Below are positions 1 through 10,259 of a stretch of 64,000 nucleotides of DNA, piece by piece. The stretch is from Talinum fruticosum. Its lineage: Eukaryota > Streptophyta > Magnoliopsida > Caryophyllales > Talinaceae. Both the position numbers and the translations under genes were made by a program. The stretch covers positions 1,426,001 to 1,490,000 of the forward strand of contig JAITYX010000034.1 in NCBI GenBank assembly GCA_021018815.1. Direction: 5' to 3'. The first letter of the stretch is position 1. Each line of letters begins with the position of its first letter. Below the pieces are notes generated by a model. It had not been told where the DNA came from, ran no database searches, and saw only the letters and a program-made list of their open reading frames with translations.

Positions 1-842
1 CTTGTTGACATTCCGGCCTCCAAGCCCATCCTCTTCCCTTCTTCAACAAGTCGGTGAGAGGAGTGACGATCGTAGAATAACTTTGAATGAACCGCCGGTA
101 GTAGTTTACTAAGCCAAGGAAAGATCTTAGCTCGGTGACCTTGGTGGGTGGCTCCTACTCCCGTATGGCCTTTACCTTGGAAGGATCCATCCGAATCCTT
201 CCCTTGCCAACAATATAACCCAAGAAGGGCACCTCTTCTTGGGCGAAGGAGCACTTCTCCTTCTTGACATAGAGCTAGTTGTCCCTCAAGGTCGAGAACA
301 CTTCTCGCAAGTGTCTCACATGCTCCTCTAAGTTTTTACTGTAGATGACAATATAATCTAAGTAGACAACTACGAAGTGATCAAGGTAAGGAGCAAGTAC
401 CTTGTTCATGAGCGTACGTGAATGTGGCCGATGCATTTGTGAGGCCAAAGGGCATGACTAGAAACTCGTACGAACCAGTAGCGTGTGACGCATGCCGTCT
501 TTGCCTCGTCCCCTTCGGCTATGCGGACTTGATAGTGACCACTCTTCAAGTCCAACTTCGTGAAGTATCTTGCATCCCCAGCTGATCGAATAGATCGTCG
601 ATGCGAGGAATTTGGGTACTTGTTCTTGATCATAATCTTGTTAAGTGTCCGATAGTCGATGCACGAGACGAAGGGACCCATGATGCTTCTTCCGGAAAAG
701 AACCGGCGCGAAGCATAGGGTGATTTTGAGGGACGGATGTACCCGTAATCAAACAATTCCTTCAATTGTCTCCGCAGCTCCTCGAGCTCCCGAGGTGCCA
801 TCCGGTAGGCGCAAACGCTGGTGGTTTTGCCCCCGCTTCAAC
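1..842 (-). pseudogene. Ty3/gypsy reverse transcriptase remnant, 3' end outside window
   Basis: Characteristic blocks appear in order on the minus strand: LLKKLPPRREVDHAIEL (about 880-830), ELEELRRQLKEL, GYIRPSKSPYA, CIDYRTLNKIMIKNKYP, YFTKLDLKSGHYQVRI and KTACVTRY, then frameshifts. The catalytic box is at 353-364 and reads YLDY instead of YLDD, within VVVYLDYIVIYS. Further down are the CSFAQEEVPFLGYIV and [11 protein letters not shown] blocks that lead toward RNase H. Family membership is secure and the enzyme is inactive. Confidence 0.88.
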
Positions 843-1460
843 TCAATGGCATGATCTACTTCCCGCCTTGGAGGGAGTTTCTTCAGTAACCTGGCGGGCA
901 TCACATCTTGAAACTCGTCTAAGCACCTCTTGGACGGCTTTGGGCACTTGGACATCTTCGACCCCCTCGTCCTCTTTGAGGGTGGCGATGAAAGTTGGTT
1001 CCCTTTTCTTGATGCCCTTAGAGAATCGAAGAGCGGAGAGCATCTTCCCTTCATCGATCTCCCTCTTCACGGGGACGACACAAGGTTGTCCCGTCTCCAT
1101 GATACACATGGTGTTGGTGTAAGGCACCAAGAATGCCTTCACCGTATCAAGGAAATCTATACCAAGATAGAATTTCTTATCATCTAGGGAGCAACGAGTG
1201 ATGTCGGCCTTACCTTTCCACTGGCCGATCTGGATTTCGGTGTTACATGCAACACCTTCGATTGGTAGACTTCTAGCGTTGACCCCCTTCACGAAGCCCT
1301 TCTCCTTGGTGTAGCAGAGGCCAATCTCGTCGGCAAGCTCCTTGGCCATGTAGATCGTATCGGTTCTCGTATCCAAGCATCGCTTGTAGTGGCTTGCCGT
1401 GAATGTGGGTTTCTACGTACATGCGTCCACGAGGCTGTCCCTCCACTTTGGCTTGGATGG
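843..1460 (-). pseudogene. Ty3/gypsy aspartic protease remnant
   Basis: The lead-in GRMYVETHIHGKPLQAML is in one frame, and the rest (TIYMAKELADEIGL, then FYLGIDFLDTVKAFLVPY) is in another, so there is a frameshift at about 1,380-1,400. The family active site is DTGA. Here the aligned residues read DTRT, so the essential glycine is lost. The downstream block DKKFYLGIDFLD matches the usual fold-closing region of plant gypsy proteases. It sits between the gag zinc knuckle and RT, as expected. Confidence 0.8.
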
Positions 1461-1544
1461 CATTAAGAAGCCTCATGGAAGCGAGCTTCTTCTCCTCTTG
1501 TCGCTCTTCCTCCATGACTAGAGCGGTAAGCTTGCCCTTTTCGA

Positions 1545-2620
1545 ACACTCAAAGACTCGATGAGGCCCGTTGCAAAGGAAGCAAGAGATTTCCTTCTTGG
1601 TGTGAGCCTCCTTGGACTTCCCTTGTCCTTATAGGAGGACGGCTTTCCCTTTTAGGAGACTTGTCACAGCTCTCCCCACGTTTCGTCGTGTTCCGCCTTC
1701 TTGTTTTGTCCTTTTGAGGACTTGAATTCGTAGAGCGACTCGGTGGCAGAGAATCGGGGAGGCGAGGTCTTGGACTCCCGCCTTTCTAACTCCATTATGG
1801 CCCATCCACATAGGCCATCGAGGAAGAAGCATAAAGCATCTTGGTCTCCCATGGAGGGAATTTCCAAGCGTAGCTCTTGGAATTCCTTTACATATTCCCG
1901 AATATGACCCTCCTTATGTTGGAAGTGTCGAATCTTGACCCTAGCTTCTCGTTGGGCATCCGTGGGGTAGAACCGCTTTGAGTTCTTCCTTGAATGCCTC
2001 CCATGTGGTAACGAGGTCGGACCCTCTATTGACGTCGTCATACCGACGTCGCCACCGGACTAGAGCCGTATCTTTAAGGAAGAGGGAAGTGTTACTTACC
2101 TTGAGGTCGTCTCCCTCAATACACAAGGCTTTGAAGTAAGCCTCAAGTCCCCAAAGGAAGTTGTCGATTTCCTTTGCACTCCCGGCTCCCTTGTAGTCCG
2201 GAGGTTTGGATGCACTCATCCCGGGGTCGGCCGCTGCCTGGACCGACCCACTCGTTGCCACCGCGGCCGTGCACAACTTCATTTGTGCCTTTAATTCCTC
2301 CATTTGCTCCCGTTGATCGTTGTCGCGAGCCTTGAGTTCACCATCTTTAGCCTCCACTGTGGCTTTAAGGGCGGCCACCTCCTTGGTGAAGTCCGAGACT
2401 ACCGCATTGAGGGCCAATCGCATCTCCTCCTTGAGCTCCGAGTCATCCTCCTTAGACTCGAGCTCCCCGACACTCCGAGTTAGGGTATCGACTTCTTCCC
2501 TTAAGCCGTCAAGGATGCTTGTACAGTTGGGCAACCCTTTCCTCGAGAGCGGCAATGGCCTCCCGGGACTTCTCCCGACCCTTCTTGCCCCCTTGTGGTT
2601 GTTGGCCACCTTAAGTAATG
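1545..2620 (-). pseudogene. gag: Ty3/gypsy gag, frameshifted
   Basis: This is the nucleocapsid and capsid precursor. The first part (about 2,620-1,960) has a coiled-coil-like Glu/Lys-rich segment, then a capsid-like region with motifs such as SLFLKDTALVRWRRR and TTWEAFKEELK. The frame shifts near 2,000. The next block continues with the retrotransposon gag signature (VREYVKEF-like, here IREYVKEFQELRLEI, then FFLDGL). A further frame change precedes a CX2CX3HX4C zinc knuckle (CFLCNGPHRVFEC, 1,545-1,583). The three frames mean no intact polyprotein. The apparent open frame running back to 2,678 reads through the primer binding site, so its first methionine is not the real start. Confidence 0.85.
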
Positions 2621-2643
2621 CTCGACATTCTTGCCCAAACTTT

Positions 2644-2655
2644 GGCTCGATACCA
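2644..2655 (-). other. tRNA primer binding site of the gypsy element
   Basis: The minus strand reads TGGTATCGAGCC, close to the TGGTATCAGAGC complement of initiator methionine tRNA used by most plant LTR retrotransposons. It lies between the putative LTR and gag. Confidence 0.75.
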
Positions 2656-2656
2656 A

Positions 2657-3120
2657 CCGTCACGGGACTATAATTCACTCGAACTTAGGACCCGTGCGGC
2701 GCTAGCAAACTAGACCCGAGACCCTTTTGTAAGCTTGCTAGTAAGCCTTAAAGATGCTTGACTTAAGCTTGAGAGAGCTAAGTAAGCAAAGACACTTAGA
2801 GAGAGAGAGACTTTGGGAGAATGCTTTGTATTGAACCCTTGGAATTGATGGATACAAATGAGGACCCCATTGGGGTATATATACATGGCCACCTCCTCAA
2901 TGGATGGTGGAGATCTAATTGATCCAACGGCTAAGATTGCGTATCTAGAATTCTCTATACAAATATCCATATATATACATAAGTATAGAACATTCTAGAA
3001 CTTGGGAGGCCTTGGTGGAACCAATGAGAGACTTCTAGAAGATTCGGGCTCTTCCGAATCAAGGAGAGAATTCTAGAAGATTCCGGGCTCTTCCAGAGTG
3101 TTCCGTGGCACAAGGCACAA
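2657..3120 (-). repeat. 5' LTR of the Ty3/gypsy element (approximate bounds)
   Basis: The stretch lies directly upstream, on the minus strand, of the primer binding site. It has a TATA-like run (TATATATAC, minus strand, near 2,866-2,884), a CT-rich leader at about 2,800, and an end reading CCGTGACG next to the binding site. The TG start is not certain. I place it near 3,120 because sequence further right matches copia LTRs elsewhere in the window. Confidence 0.6.
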
Positions 3121-3888
3121 CGGCTATTTCTAGGTGGCCCGGAAATCGAGTGACTCGGACTAACCGTTACAACGGCTAATCGACTCGAGACAGCTTTTAA
3201 CGAAAGACGTTGGAGGCTCAACGGCCATCTCTTCAAGGCGGACTATTTATAGAAGCCTTAGCACAAGATTTCAACCGACGAATGGAAAAAGAGAGAGACC
3301 ATATTGAACATCTTCTCTAGCGTACAACTCCCAAACTATAATTATAATATTCCGAGTTGTATTTTTCGAGTTAGTTGTATTGCAATTCTTACTACTCTGC
3401 TACTCTTTCTTTCTCGATCGAGTTAGTAAAGGTTACCTCAACTCGGTTGTCCTAAACTGTAAAGGTTACCTCGGTTTGGAAGTACCAGGTTAGATAAGGG
3501 AACTTCTAACCTTGGGAAAAATTGGAGGATCCCAAGTTGATAAGGTAACTTCAACTTGGAAGTACTAGGTCGATCGGATAAGGTAAATTTCGAGCCTGGA
3601 AAAATTGTAATAGATTTGTTTGGGAACAAATCGGGTAGTAATATTCATTATAATTGAGGATTCAATTAGTGGATTTGACTTGGTGTCCGAATTGACACTG
3701 TCTCGTGGTTTTCGCCCTGGGAGGGTTTCCACGTAAATGCGAGTTTATACTTTTCTCGAGTCTAATCTAGACTCGGAATGCATTCTGTCTCTATTCACGT
3801 GCAAAAAGAGTTTGATTTTCTAATAAATCTTCCATCACCCTATTCACCCCCTATAGGGTGACTTAACTTCTCTTAGAGCAAGCCTTTA
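3121..3888 (+). repeat. Partial copia LTR (3' portion) interrupted by the gypsy element
   Basis: This matches the plus-oriented copia LTR at 38,609-40,199: the GAGTGACTCGGA segment, the TATA-like CTATTTATAGAAGCC at 3,243, the repeated GGTTACCTCAACTCGGTTGTCC segment, the TTTCCACGT segment, and the end CCCTATTCACCCCC plus GGGTGACTTAAC. It ends AGCCTTTA at 3,888, where the canonical end is CTTCA. Its left part should continue beyond the gypsy element, outside the window. On the right it abuts the middle of a TGTAACACC-type LTR, so it probably inserted into that LTR. Confidence 0.75.
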
Positions 3889-6800
3889 CTCACACCGAAG
3901 GTCTTACACTCTTAAAACGGAAAGTACTTCACACATACTACCAGTAATAATCATTGAGAAAACAAGAATAGCATCATAGGAATATATATGCTCATTGATG
4001 AAATTCTTTGCAACATAAAGATCATAACACTTCAATCATTTAAAGACATAGTTTCGCAATCAATAGCAACTCTTTTGGAATTGAATCAACTTTCAATAAA
4101 GTGGTGCAACCACCAACACTTTCTTTCAAATACTTTGAGTCGAAACTAAATCACTTCTACTTGAATCACTTCGGTGAATCATTTCTAATGAATTACTTTT
4201 AATGAATCACTTCCTAGGTTGTGGATTCGAACTAACACTTCGTATTTTCTCATAACTTCTCCGGGGCATGACCCCGAATAAAGGCTCCGGGACCTATCTA
4301 GGAAGATTCCGATCGGGTGTCCTACTATACCAGGACCCCGGCTAGGCACTCCTAGTTTGAATCCTTCGTTGTGCTAAACGATCCTAGCAAAGTCGATTCA
4401 AAACAATTTATTTAACATATTCACTCATCAAGCTTTCAAGCAAGCATTCTCAAATCGGCTTCACTTCTTATAAATAAGTTTTCACGTTTGAAAAGCATAT
4501 ATCACGAAAATCGCCTTCAAGTATCAATTTGTGTAAACACATAACTCCTTTCAAAATCAACTTTTTGAGTATCATTTAAAACAATCACGTAACAAAAATA
4601 GCCACAAGCCAACACATACGAGTCACCCTCATCTCCTTTCCGACTATGCCTTTCTAAATCTACCAATTTAGTAAAATTAACTCCTTTTCCGAGCCACAAT
4701 AATCACAAGTATTCACCACTTAACTCAAATGTCCCAACTCCTCACAAATTGCCATCTTTGCCTCAATTTCTCCTATTACGCCTCCACATTACTAATCAAA
4801 CTCTTTCGACCCATACTTCGCCACATAACTCTTAATCTTACTTCACTACTCAAATTTTTCTAGCTCCAATTATCTTCAAGTTTAATTCACCTTCAAGGAT
4901 TTAGATATGTTTTAAACTTAATTTAACCTAACATCACCCGCTTTCCACTTTCATGCCTGTAACACCCCAAAACCCACCCTAGGAGTATTACACCACCGAG
5001 TTCCTCAAAGGAACTCCCAAGGCTCACTTAGTTGTTGACTTAACTGTCTTAATCCAACTTAAGGGTAAGGAATGAAATTCTTCACAAGGGTTAGGAGTCT
5101 TCTAAAAATTTTGGCGAGTTCCGTTTGAAATATGGCTCAACCTCGTAGGCTAGAAAGCCTTAAAACCCGCATGAAAGTCACAATAAAACTCAACGATCAA
5201 CGAGCCACACGCTCGGAGTACACGACTCAACGGCCATACGTTGGAGTATATTCACAACCACAAAACCCACATTTCTTACCGGTTTACAACCCAAGTCACG
5301 AATGAAGCAAAAACTAGATTTACAACCACTTGAGATCAAAATTGCCGGAGAAAGGAAATCTCTTGCTCGTCGAGCTACTAGTTCGAGTCTCCGTACATAC
5401 ATTAAGCTTACTATGCATTATCGTCTATTTAAATAAGTAACGGAACATATACAATATACTAAACATGAAGCACATAGACTTGACTTCATCCATGACCGCC
5501 ACCAAATACAAGCACTCCAGTCATCCATCTCGGGGGTACCTGCAATCGGGAGGGGAAAAGGGGGAAATTTGTGGGGGTGAGCAATAAACCACGGGCTCAC
5601 CTGAGTCTTACACCCTTAAAATGGAAATTCTTTACACATAATACTCATAATAATGAAATCGACAAAAGCATAATAATATAATACAAATCTATATACTTTC
5701 AATGAAATCTCTTATAACGTAAAGATCGGAACTCTTTTAATCATTTAAAAGCACGGTTTCACATTCATCACAAGTCTCTTTTTCGAATCGAATCAACTTT
5801 CTAGGCTTTCGAGGATTGGAACTAGCACTTCTTTATTCCGGGCGCGACCCGAACAAAAGGCTCCTAGGACCTATCTTCTAGGAAGTCTCGGATCGGGCAT
5901 CTTGCCACTGCAGGACCCTGGTTCAAACCCTTCGGTATGCTAAACGATCCATAACCAGTCGATTCAAAACTCTTTGCACATGCTCATTCATCACATTCAC
6001 TTTAGCAGACTTTCTCAAATCGATTTAACATCAAGGAAGGCATGACACTATGTGTCACCCTTATAAATTCACTTTCTCAAATTTGATTTACTTTCTCAAA
6101 TAAGTTTCGCTTCTTTAAAACATAATCACATTCAAAATGCAGTTCACAAGAAATTGCATTCAAGAATCATTTAACGTAAAATACGAAATTCCTTTCAAAA
6201 CTACTTTTGACATTATTTCACAATCACTTGCACGAGATAGCCACAACTCAACACGGATAGTCATTCTCAAATTCATTCATAACTACACCTTTCTCAATTT
6301 CCCAATTCGATAAGATTGATTCCTTTTCGAGCGACAATAACCACAAGTAGATATTACCTAATTTAACGTTCCCACTTGTCACAATTCATTGTCTTTACCT
6401 CAGTTCCTTATTTTATGTCTCTACTTTATAACTCAACTTCTCACAATTTGCAATCTTTGCATCAATGTTTTCCGATTACGCCTCCACATTACTAATCAAC
6501 CTATTCTTACTCATACTTAGTCGGATAGCTCTCATTTTTACTTCACTACTAAAATTCCTCTAGCTCCCTCCATCTCCAAGTGTAATTTGCTCTCAACTTA
6601 GGTTTCTATCCCATTAGTTGCTCTTTTTTACCAACTAAATCATACAGTTCTTAATCTCTTTTCATCGCTCCGCTTCCGCTAGCTCCGCTTATCTTCGAAT
6701 TTAGTTCAACCTCAAGGATTTAATTATCTTTTAAACTCCATTATCCTAATACTCACCCACTTCTCACTCCCCGCCTCAATTGTGCATCACTCGGTATGAA

Positions 6801-7220
6801 CTCCCACTCCTCTTTCATGCTTAACTAGTTATTTTCCAATATAAGTCGTTACCTTCCAACGCAAATAATTTAGGAAATCTCTAAGGTTCAACTGAAGCAT
6901 CAATTCACGTTTAGACCCAAATCACCATTTCTTCCTCTCTAAGTGCTAATTGAGATATTCACAATGCTCTTTATACCTACGTAACCTAACTCCTTCTAAA
7001 CTTTCAAGCATCTCAACTCAGCCTTAACCAACTACTAAGCTCCTTCGGGTTTTGATTCGGACTCAATAGTTCCATTCGATTTTCTCATAACCTAATTCCG
7101 TCCTAACCACTTCCTAACTTCATTCTATCACATAAACATTCAATAATCACAACAAAACTCATTTGGGTTTCGAAATTACTAATAGTTTAGAGTATAAGAC
7201 TACCCACCTCGATTCAGGGA

Positions 7221-7680
7221 TTGAAGGCCGCCGAGGTTCGGATTAGCTTGGTCGGTTCTCCCTTTCCTTCTTCTTTCCCTCGCTGCAAGCCCGGTTCCGC
7301 CACCTTCCTCTCGCGCTCGATGCCGTCGCCGGCCATGGTCCCCGCGCTCACCGGCTGCCTCCCTCGGCCCTCGCGTTCACTTCCCCTTTCCTGGTCTCGG
7401 TTTAGCCCTCCTTCGGGCCCCGCTGCTTCCCTCGCTCGCCCGCCTCACCGCCGCTTGCTGCTCAGCAAGCTCGGTCTCCGGCCTCTTTTCCTCGCTCTCA
7501 CACTTGCTCGCCCTCTCGGTCTCGCTCTATCTCCCTCGCTCGGTCTCTCTCTCTCTTTCCCGTTTCTTGGTCCCGATCGGTCCCCCTTCTTTCCTTTTCC
7601 TCCACTCCTTTCTTTCCCTTTTTCGATGGTCTCATTGGGTGCAGCCAGCTCCTGCCGCCTCACACTAATCCTCCCCTAAC
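7221..7680 (+). other. CT-rich, GC-high block of LTR E2
   Basis: This is a sharp change from AT-rich flanks to pyrimidine-rich sequence full of CTCTCT, CTCGCT and CCGCC. It can be read as a 152-codon open frame rich in Ser, Leu, Pro and Arg, but the composition explains that, and the equivalent blocks of E1 and E3 do not conserve the protein. It is best read as the transcribed leader of the LTR, not a gene. Confidence 0.6.
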
Positions 7681-7723
7681 TCTCTTTTTTTTTTTGAGAT
7701 TATCTTGAGCAAAATCGGACTAG

Positions 7724-7967
7724 TTAACTATAAGTTTATCCCGGGTTTCTATTTTGTTTAATAGAAACTGAACGAGCAATTACCTTTATTAATTAAGCTA
7801 TATAAACACACAAGCACATAATAATCACATAAAATAAATTACGTATTAACTATAAGTTTATCCCGGGTTTCTATTTTGTTTAATAGCAACTGAACGAGGA
7901 ATTACCTTTATTAATTAAGCTATATAAACACACAAGCACATAATAATCACATAAAATAAATTATGTA
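7724..7967 (+). repeat. Two-copy tandem duplication (122 bp) inside E2
   Basis: The segment starting TTAACTATAAGTTTATCCCG at 7,724 is repeated almost exactly at 7,846, including CACACAAGCACATAATAATC. The period is 122 bp. E1 and E3 do not show the second copy, so it arose in E2. Confidence 0.88.
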
Positions 7968-8459
7968 TAAATACTTAGGTTAATTTAACTATAAAATTAA
8001 TCTACTCAAAATTCCGGTCTCACAATGCCTCAATTGTGCTCGAATCAAGATAAACTCATACTCCCTTTTATACTCCAAATCGTTGTTTCCTACTATTGAT
8101 AGTTACTCCCCAATGTAGAAAAATTCAGGAAATCCTTAAGGGTTCAACTAAGACATTAATTCATAATTTATGCCCAAATCACAACTTGTTCATCCCTAAT
8201 TGCTTATCGAAATCTCGATATTACTTACCAAACCTAAGCAACCTAACTCCATCCGAATTTTCGGGTTTCCAATTCGGCCTTAAACAATTACGAAATACCT
8301 TCAAGGTTCCTAATTCAACTTTTAACAACTACTAAATTCGTTTAATAGTATAAACATTCCATATTCACAACAAAATTCGGTTGGTTTTGAAATTACTATT
8401 ATTTTAGAGTATAAGACCACCCAACTCAAATTAGGGATGAAGGTTTGCTTGAATTTCGA

Positions 8460-8935
8460 TTAGCATAGGTCGGTCTCTTCCTTCCCTTCCTCTTCCTCTC
8501 TGCCGCGACCCTAGGAAGTCCCCTGTTTCGCCGCTTTCCTCTATGCCCGATGCTTGCTCCGCCCGCAATCTTCTTGCTCGCCGGCGGTTTTCCTTCCGTT
8601 CGTCGTATAGGCACGCCGGTCTCCCGTCTCTGTCGCCTCAATTACTCGATGTTCTTTCCCTCTCCTCTTCGTTCATCGCTTGCTTTCGTTCGCCAGCCCA
8701 GTCTTTTTATTCTCCAGTCGCTGATTGCCGATTTCCAATTTCCGGCCTCTCTATCTCGGCTTTCGCACTTTCTCTCTCTCTCACTCTCTCTCTCTCTCTC
8801 GCTCGCCCGATCCTCCCTTTCTCTCACTTTCCCCGCTTCTCGGCTTCTGCTCCTTCTTTCCTTATTTTGCTCACCTCTCCTTTCCCCGAGCCTTCTTTCC
8901 TTTTCCCCTTAATCTCCTTTCTTTTTCCCCTTTTT
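8460..8935 (+). other. CT-rich, GC-high block of LTR E1
   Basis: This occupies the same relative position as the block in E2 and has the same strand bias, with a CTCTCTCTCTCACTCTCTC run near 8,770. Open frames in two phases are rich in Ser, Leu and Phe and look like low-complexity shadows. No protein domain is seen. Confidence 0.55.
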
Positions 8936-9350
8936 TTATTTTGTTGTGGGTTCACCATATTATGCTAGCACAACCCAACTTACACTATTCCACTCTTAGT
9001 CTAACCCATGTAATATCCTTCTTCATTATCTCTTTCTTTTCCTTTTTTTGGGTAGGATAATCTCAAGGTAAAGGTAGAAATAGTTAGAGTAAATTATCTC
9101 GAGTTTTACTTACTCGGTCAGGGTAGGGAGTCGGGAGGAAATAATATAATCTGCTAATTTATTTATAAAAGTGCGTAAGACTAAGAACTCATACTAAATA
9201 AAATAATTTACGCATCAATCACTTTATTTAACTCAATCCTATAATTAATCTACTTAAAATCTTAGGCCTCACAATTATACTTCTCTAGTAGCAATTGTAA
9301 TTAAGAGTAGAAATTCGCAAATTGATTCGTTTATATGCAAATTACACTAA

Positions 9351-9989
9351 GGGTGTGTTTGGTTGAGGGAAAATATTTTTCCAAGAAATTATTTTTCATG
9401 GAAAAATGAATTTTCAAGGAAAACTATTTTCAACCCATATTTTCCTTTGTTTGGTAGAAGAAAAATAATTTTTTAAAATAGTTAATTAAACTCAAAAACC
9501 AACCATTAAAGCCCCATAAATATAAAAAGAAAAAGTAAATAGCTAGTTCAACTTCAAAACATATATATATATATATATAGATGTTAAGCACCTAAATTTG
9601 ATAAGTTTGTACATCTCCCTATGATCAAATTTTTTCATGTATAAAAATAATAGAAATTAAATAAAAAGAAACAAATACTATAAAAAACTTTTCATCTATG
9701 AACTTTACAACAAAAAAGGGAAAAGATAAGGACAAAACTTGCAAAAAGAAATCGAAGGTAGCAAAGAAAGAGAAGTTTAGAACTTTAACTCCCATTGATA
9801 AGACTTTATTTTTCCTTGATTGAGAAAAAGGAAAATTAACTTCTTTCCTCATAAAAGAAAATTTATTTTCCCCGATTGAGAGAAATTATTTTCCCCGGAA
9901 AATATTTATCAACCACTTATGTTACCAAAAGCCGGAAAATAGAATGATAATTTTTCGAGAAAATATTTTCTACCGAAACAAATACACCC
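9351..9989. mobile_element. Tourist/Harbinger-like MITE
   Basis: Termini GGGTGTGTTTGG and, inverted, GGGTGTATTTG are flanked by TAA on both sides (9,348-9,350 and 9,990-9,992), the target preference of PIF/Harbinger elements. Long inverted complementarity continues inward (GGGAAAATATTTTTCC and GAAAATATTTTC blocks). At 639 bp with no transposase it is non-autonomous. The interior is A/T-rich with a short (AT)n run near 9,561. Confidence 0.78.
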
Positions 9990-9992
9990 TAA

Positions 9993-10259
9993 ATCTAGTG
10001 AAATGAAACATAGAAAAGGATAACATGTATTAAACAAGCAGTTGTGAGACTGATTGAAATCATAATTAGAAATTTAGAACGTGACACTCGAGTCTTAAAC
10101 AAGTCATTACATAACCAAAGAGTCAATTGTCTTAATAATACCAATCATAGATTCAATCAACCATACAACAACCCTAACATGAAATTAGCAAGTTACTAGT
10201 TTGATAGGAAACTCATAACACACCACTACATTAATTAACTAATATTAGAATCATCAAAT
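9993..10259. other. AT-rich stretch without recognised gene
   Basis: I see no open frame or repeat of note. It lies between the MITE and the 3' end of the hAT transposase remnant and is probably the 3' flank of that transposon. No terminal inverted repeat was found. Confidence 0.4.

Larger units (their letters stand above)
1..3120 (-). mobile_element. Degenerate Ty3/gypsy retrotransposon, 5' LTR to RT, cut by window edge
   Basis: Reading the minus strand from about 3,120 down to 1, the order is LTR, primer binding site, gag, zinc knuckle, aspartic protease and reverse transcriptase, which is the Ty3/gypsy order. RNase H, integrase and the 3' LTR would lie left of the window. The coding regions are split by frameshifts and two catalytic motifs are changed, so this copy is dead. 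It seems to sit inside a copia-type LTR whose 3' part resumes at about 3,121. The exact left boundary of its LTR is uncertain because its partner LTR is not in view. Confidence 0.85.
4958..8024 (+). repeat. Solo LTR of the same long family (copy E2), nested in E1
   Basis: It starts TGTAACACCCCAAAACCCAC and ends CCGGTCTCACA, 3,067 bp, flanked on both sides by ATGCC (4,953-4,957 and 8,025-8,029). The perfect 5-bp duplication proves the boundaries. There is no internal domain, so it is a recombination-derived solo LTR. Its host is another copy of the same family: after 8,029 the sequence resumes where E1 stopped at 4,957. Confidence 0.9.
3889..9273 (+). repeat. Long TGTAACACC-type LTR (copy E1), 5' part missing, split by E2
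   Basis: 3,889-4,957 and 8,025-9,273 are the two halves of one LTR. They align collinearly with the full copy at 4,958-8,024 and, inverted, with 51,002-54,277. The first roughly 640 bp of the LTR are missing here and probably lie left of the copia LTR, outside the window. The right end is CTCACA at 9,273. The second half carries a CT-rich GC-high block (about 8,460-8,935). No gag or pol belonging to this family is visible, so it is likely a solo LTR. LTRs with TGTAACACC ends and lengths of several kb are known from plant gypsy elements; lineage not assigned. Confidence 0.72.

Noticed and set aside
7221..7679. A 152-codon plus-strand open frame in a GC-high block
   Set aside because: Composition is Ser/Leu/Pro/Arg low-complexity, it lies in an LTR with proven boundaries, and the equivalent blocks in sister LTRs do not keep the frame.
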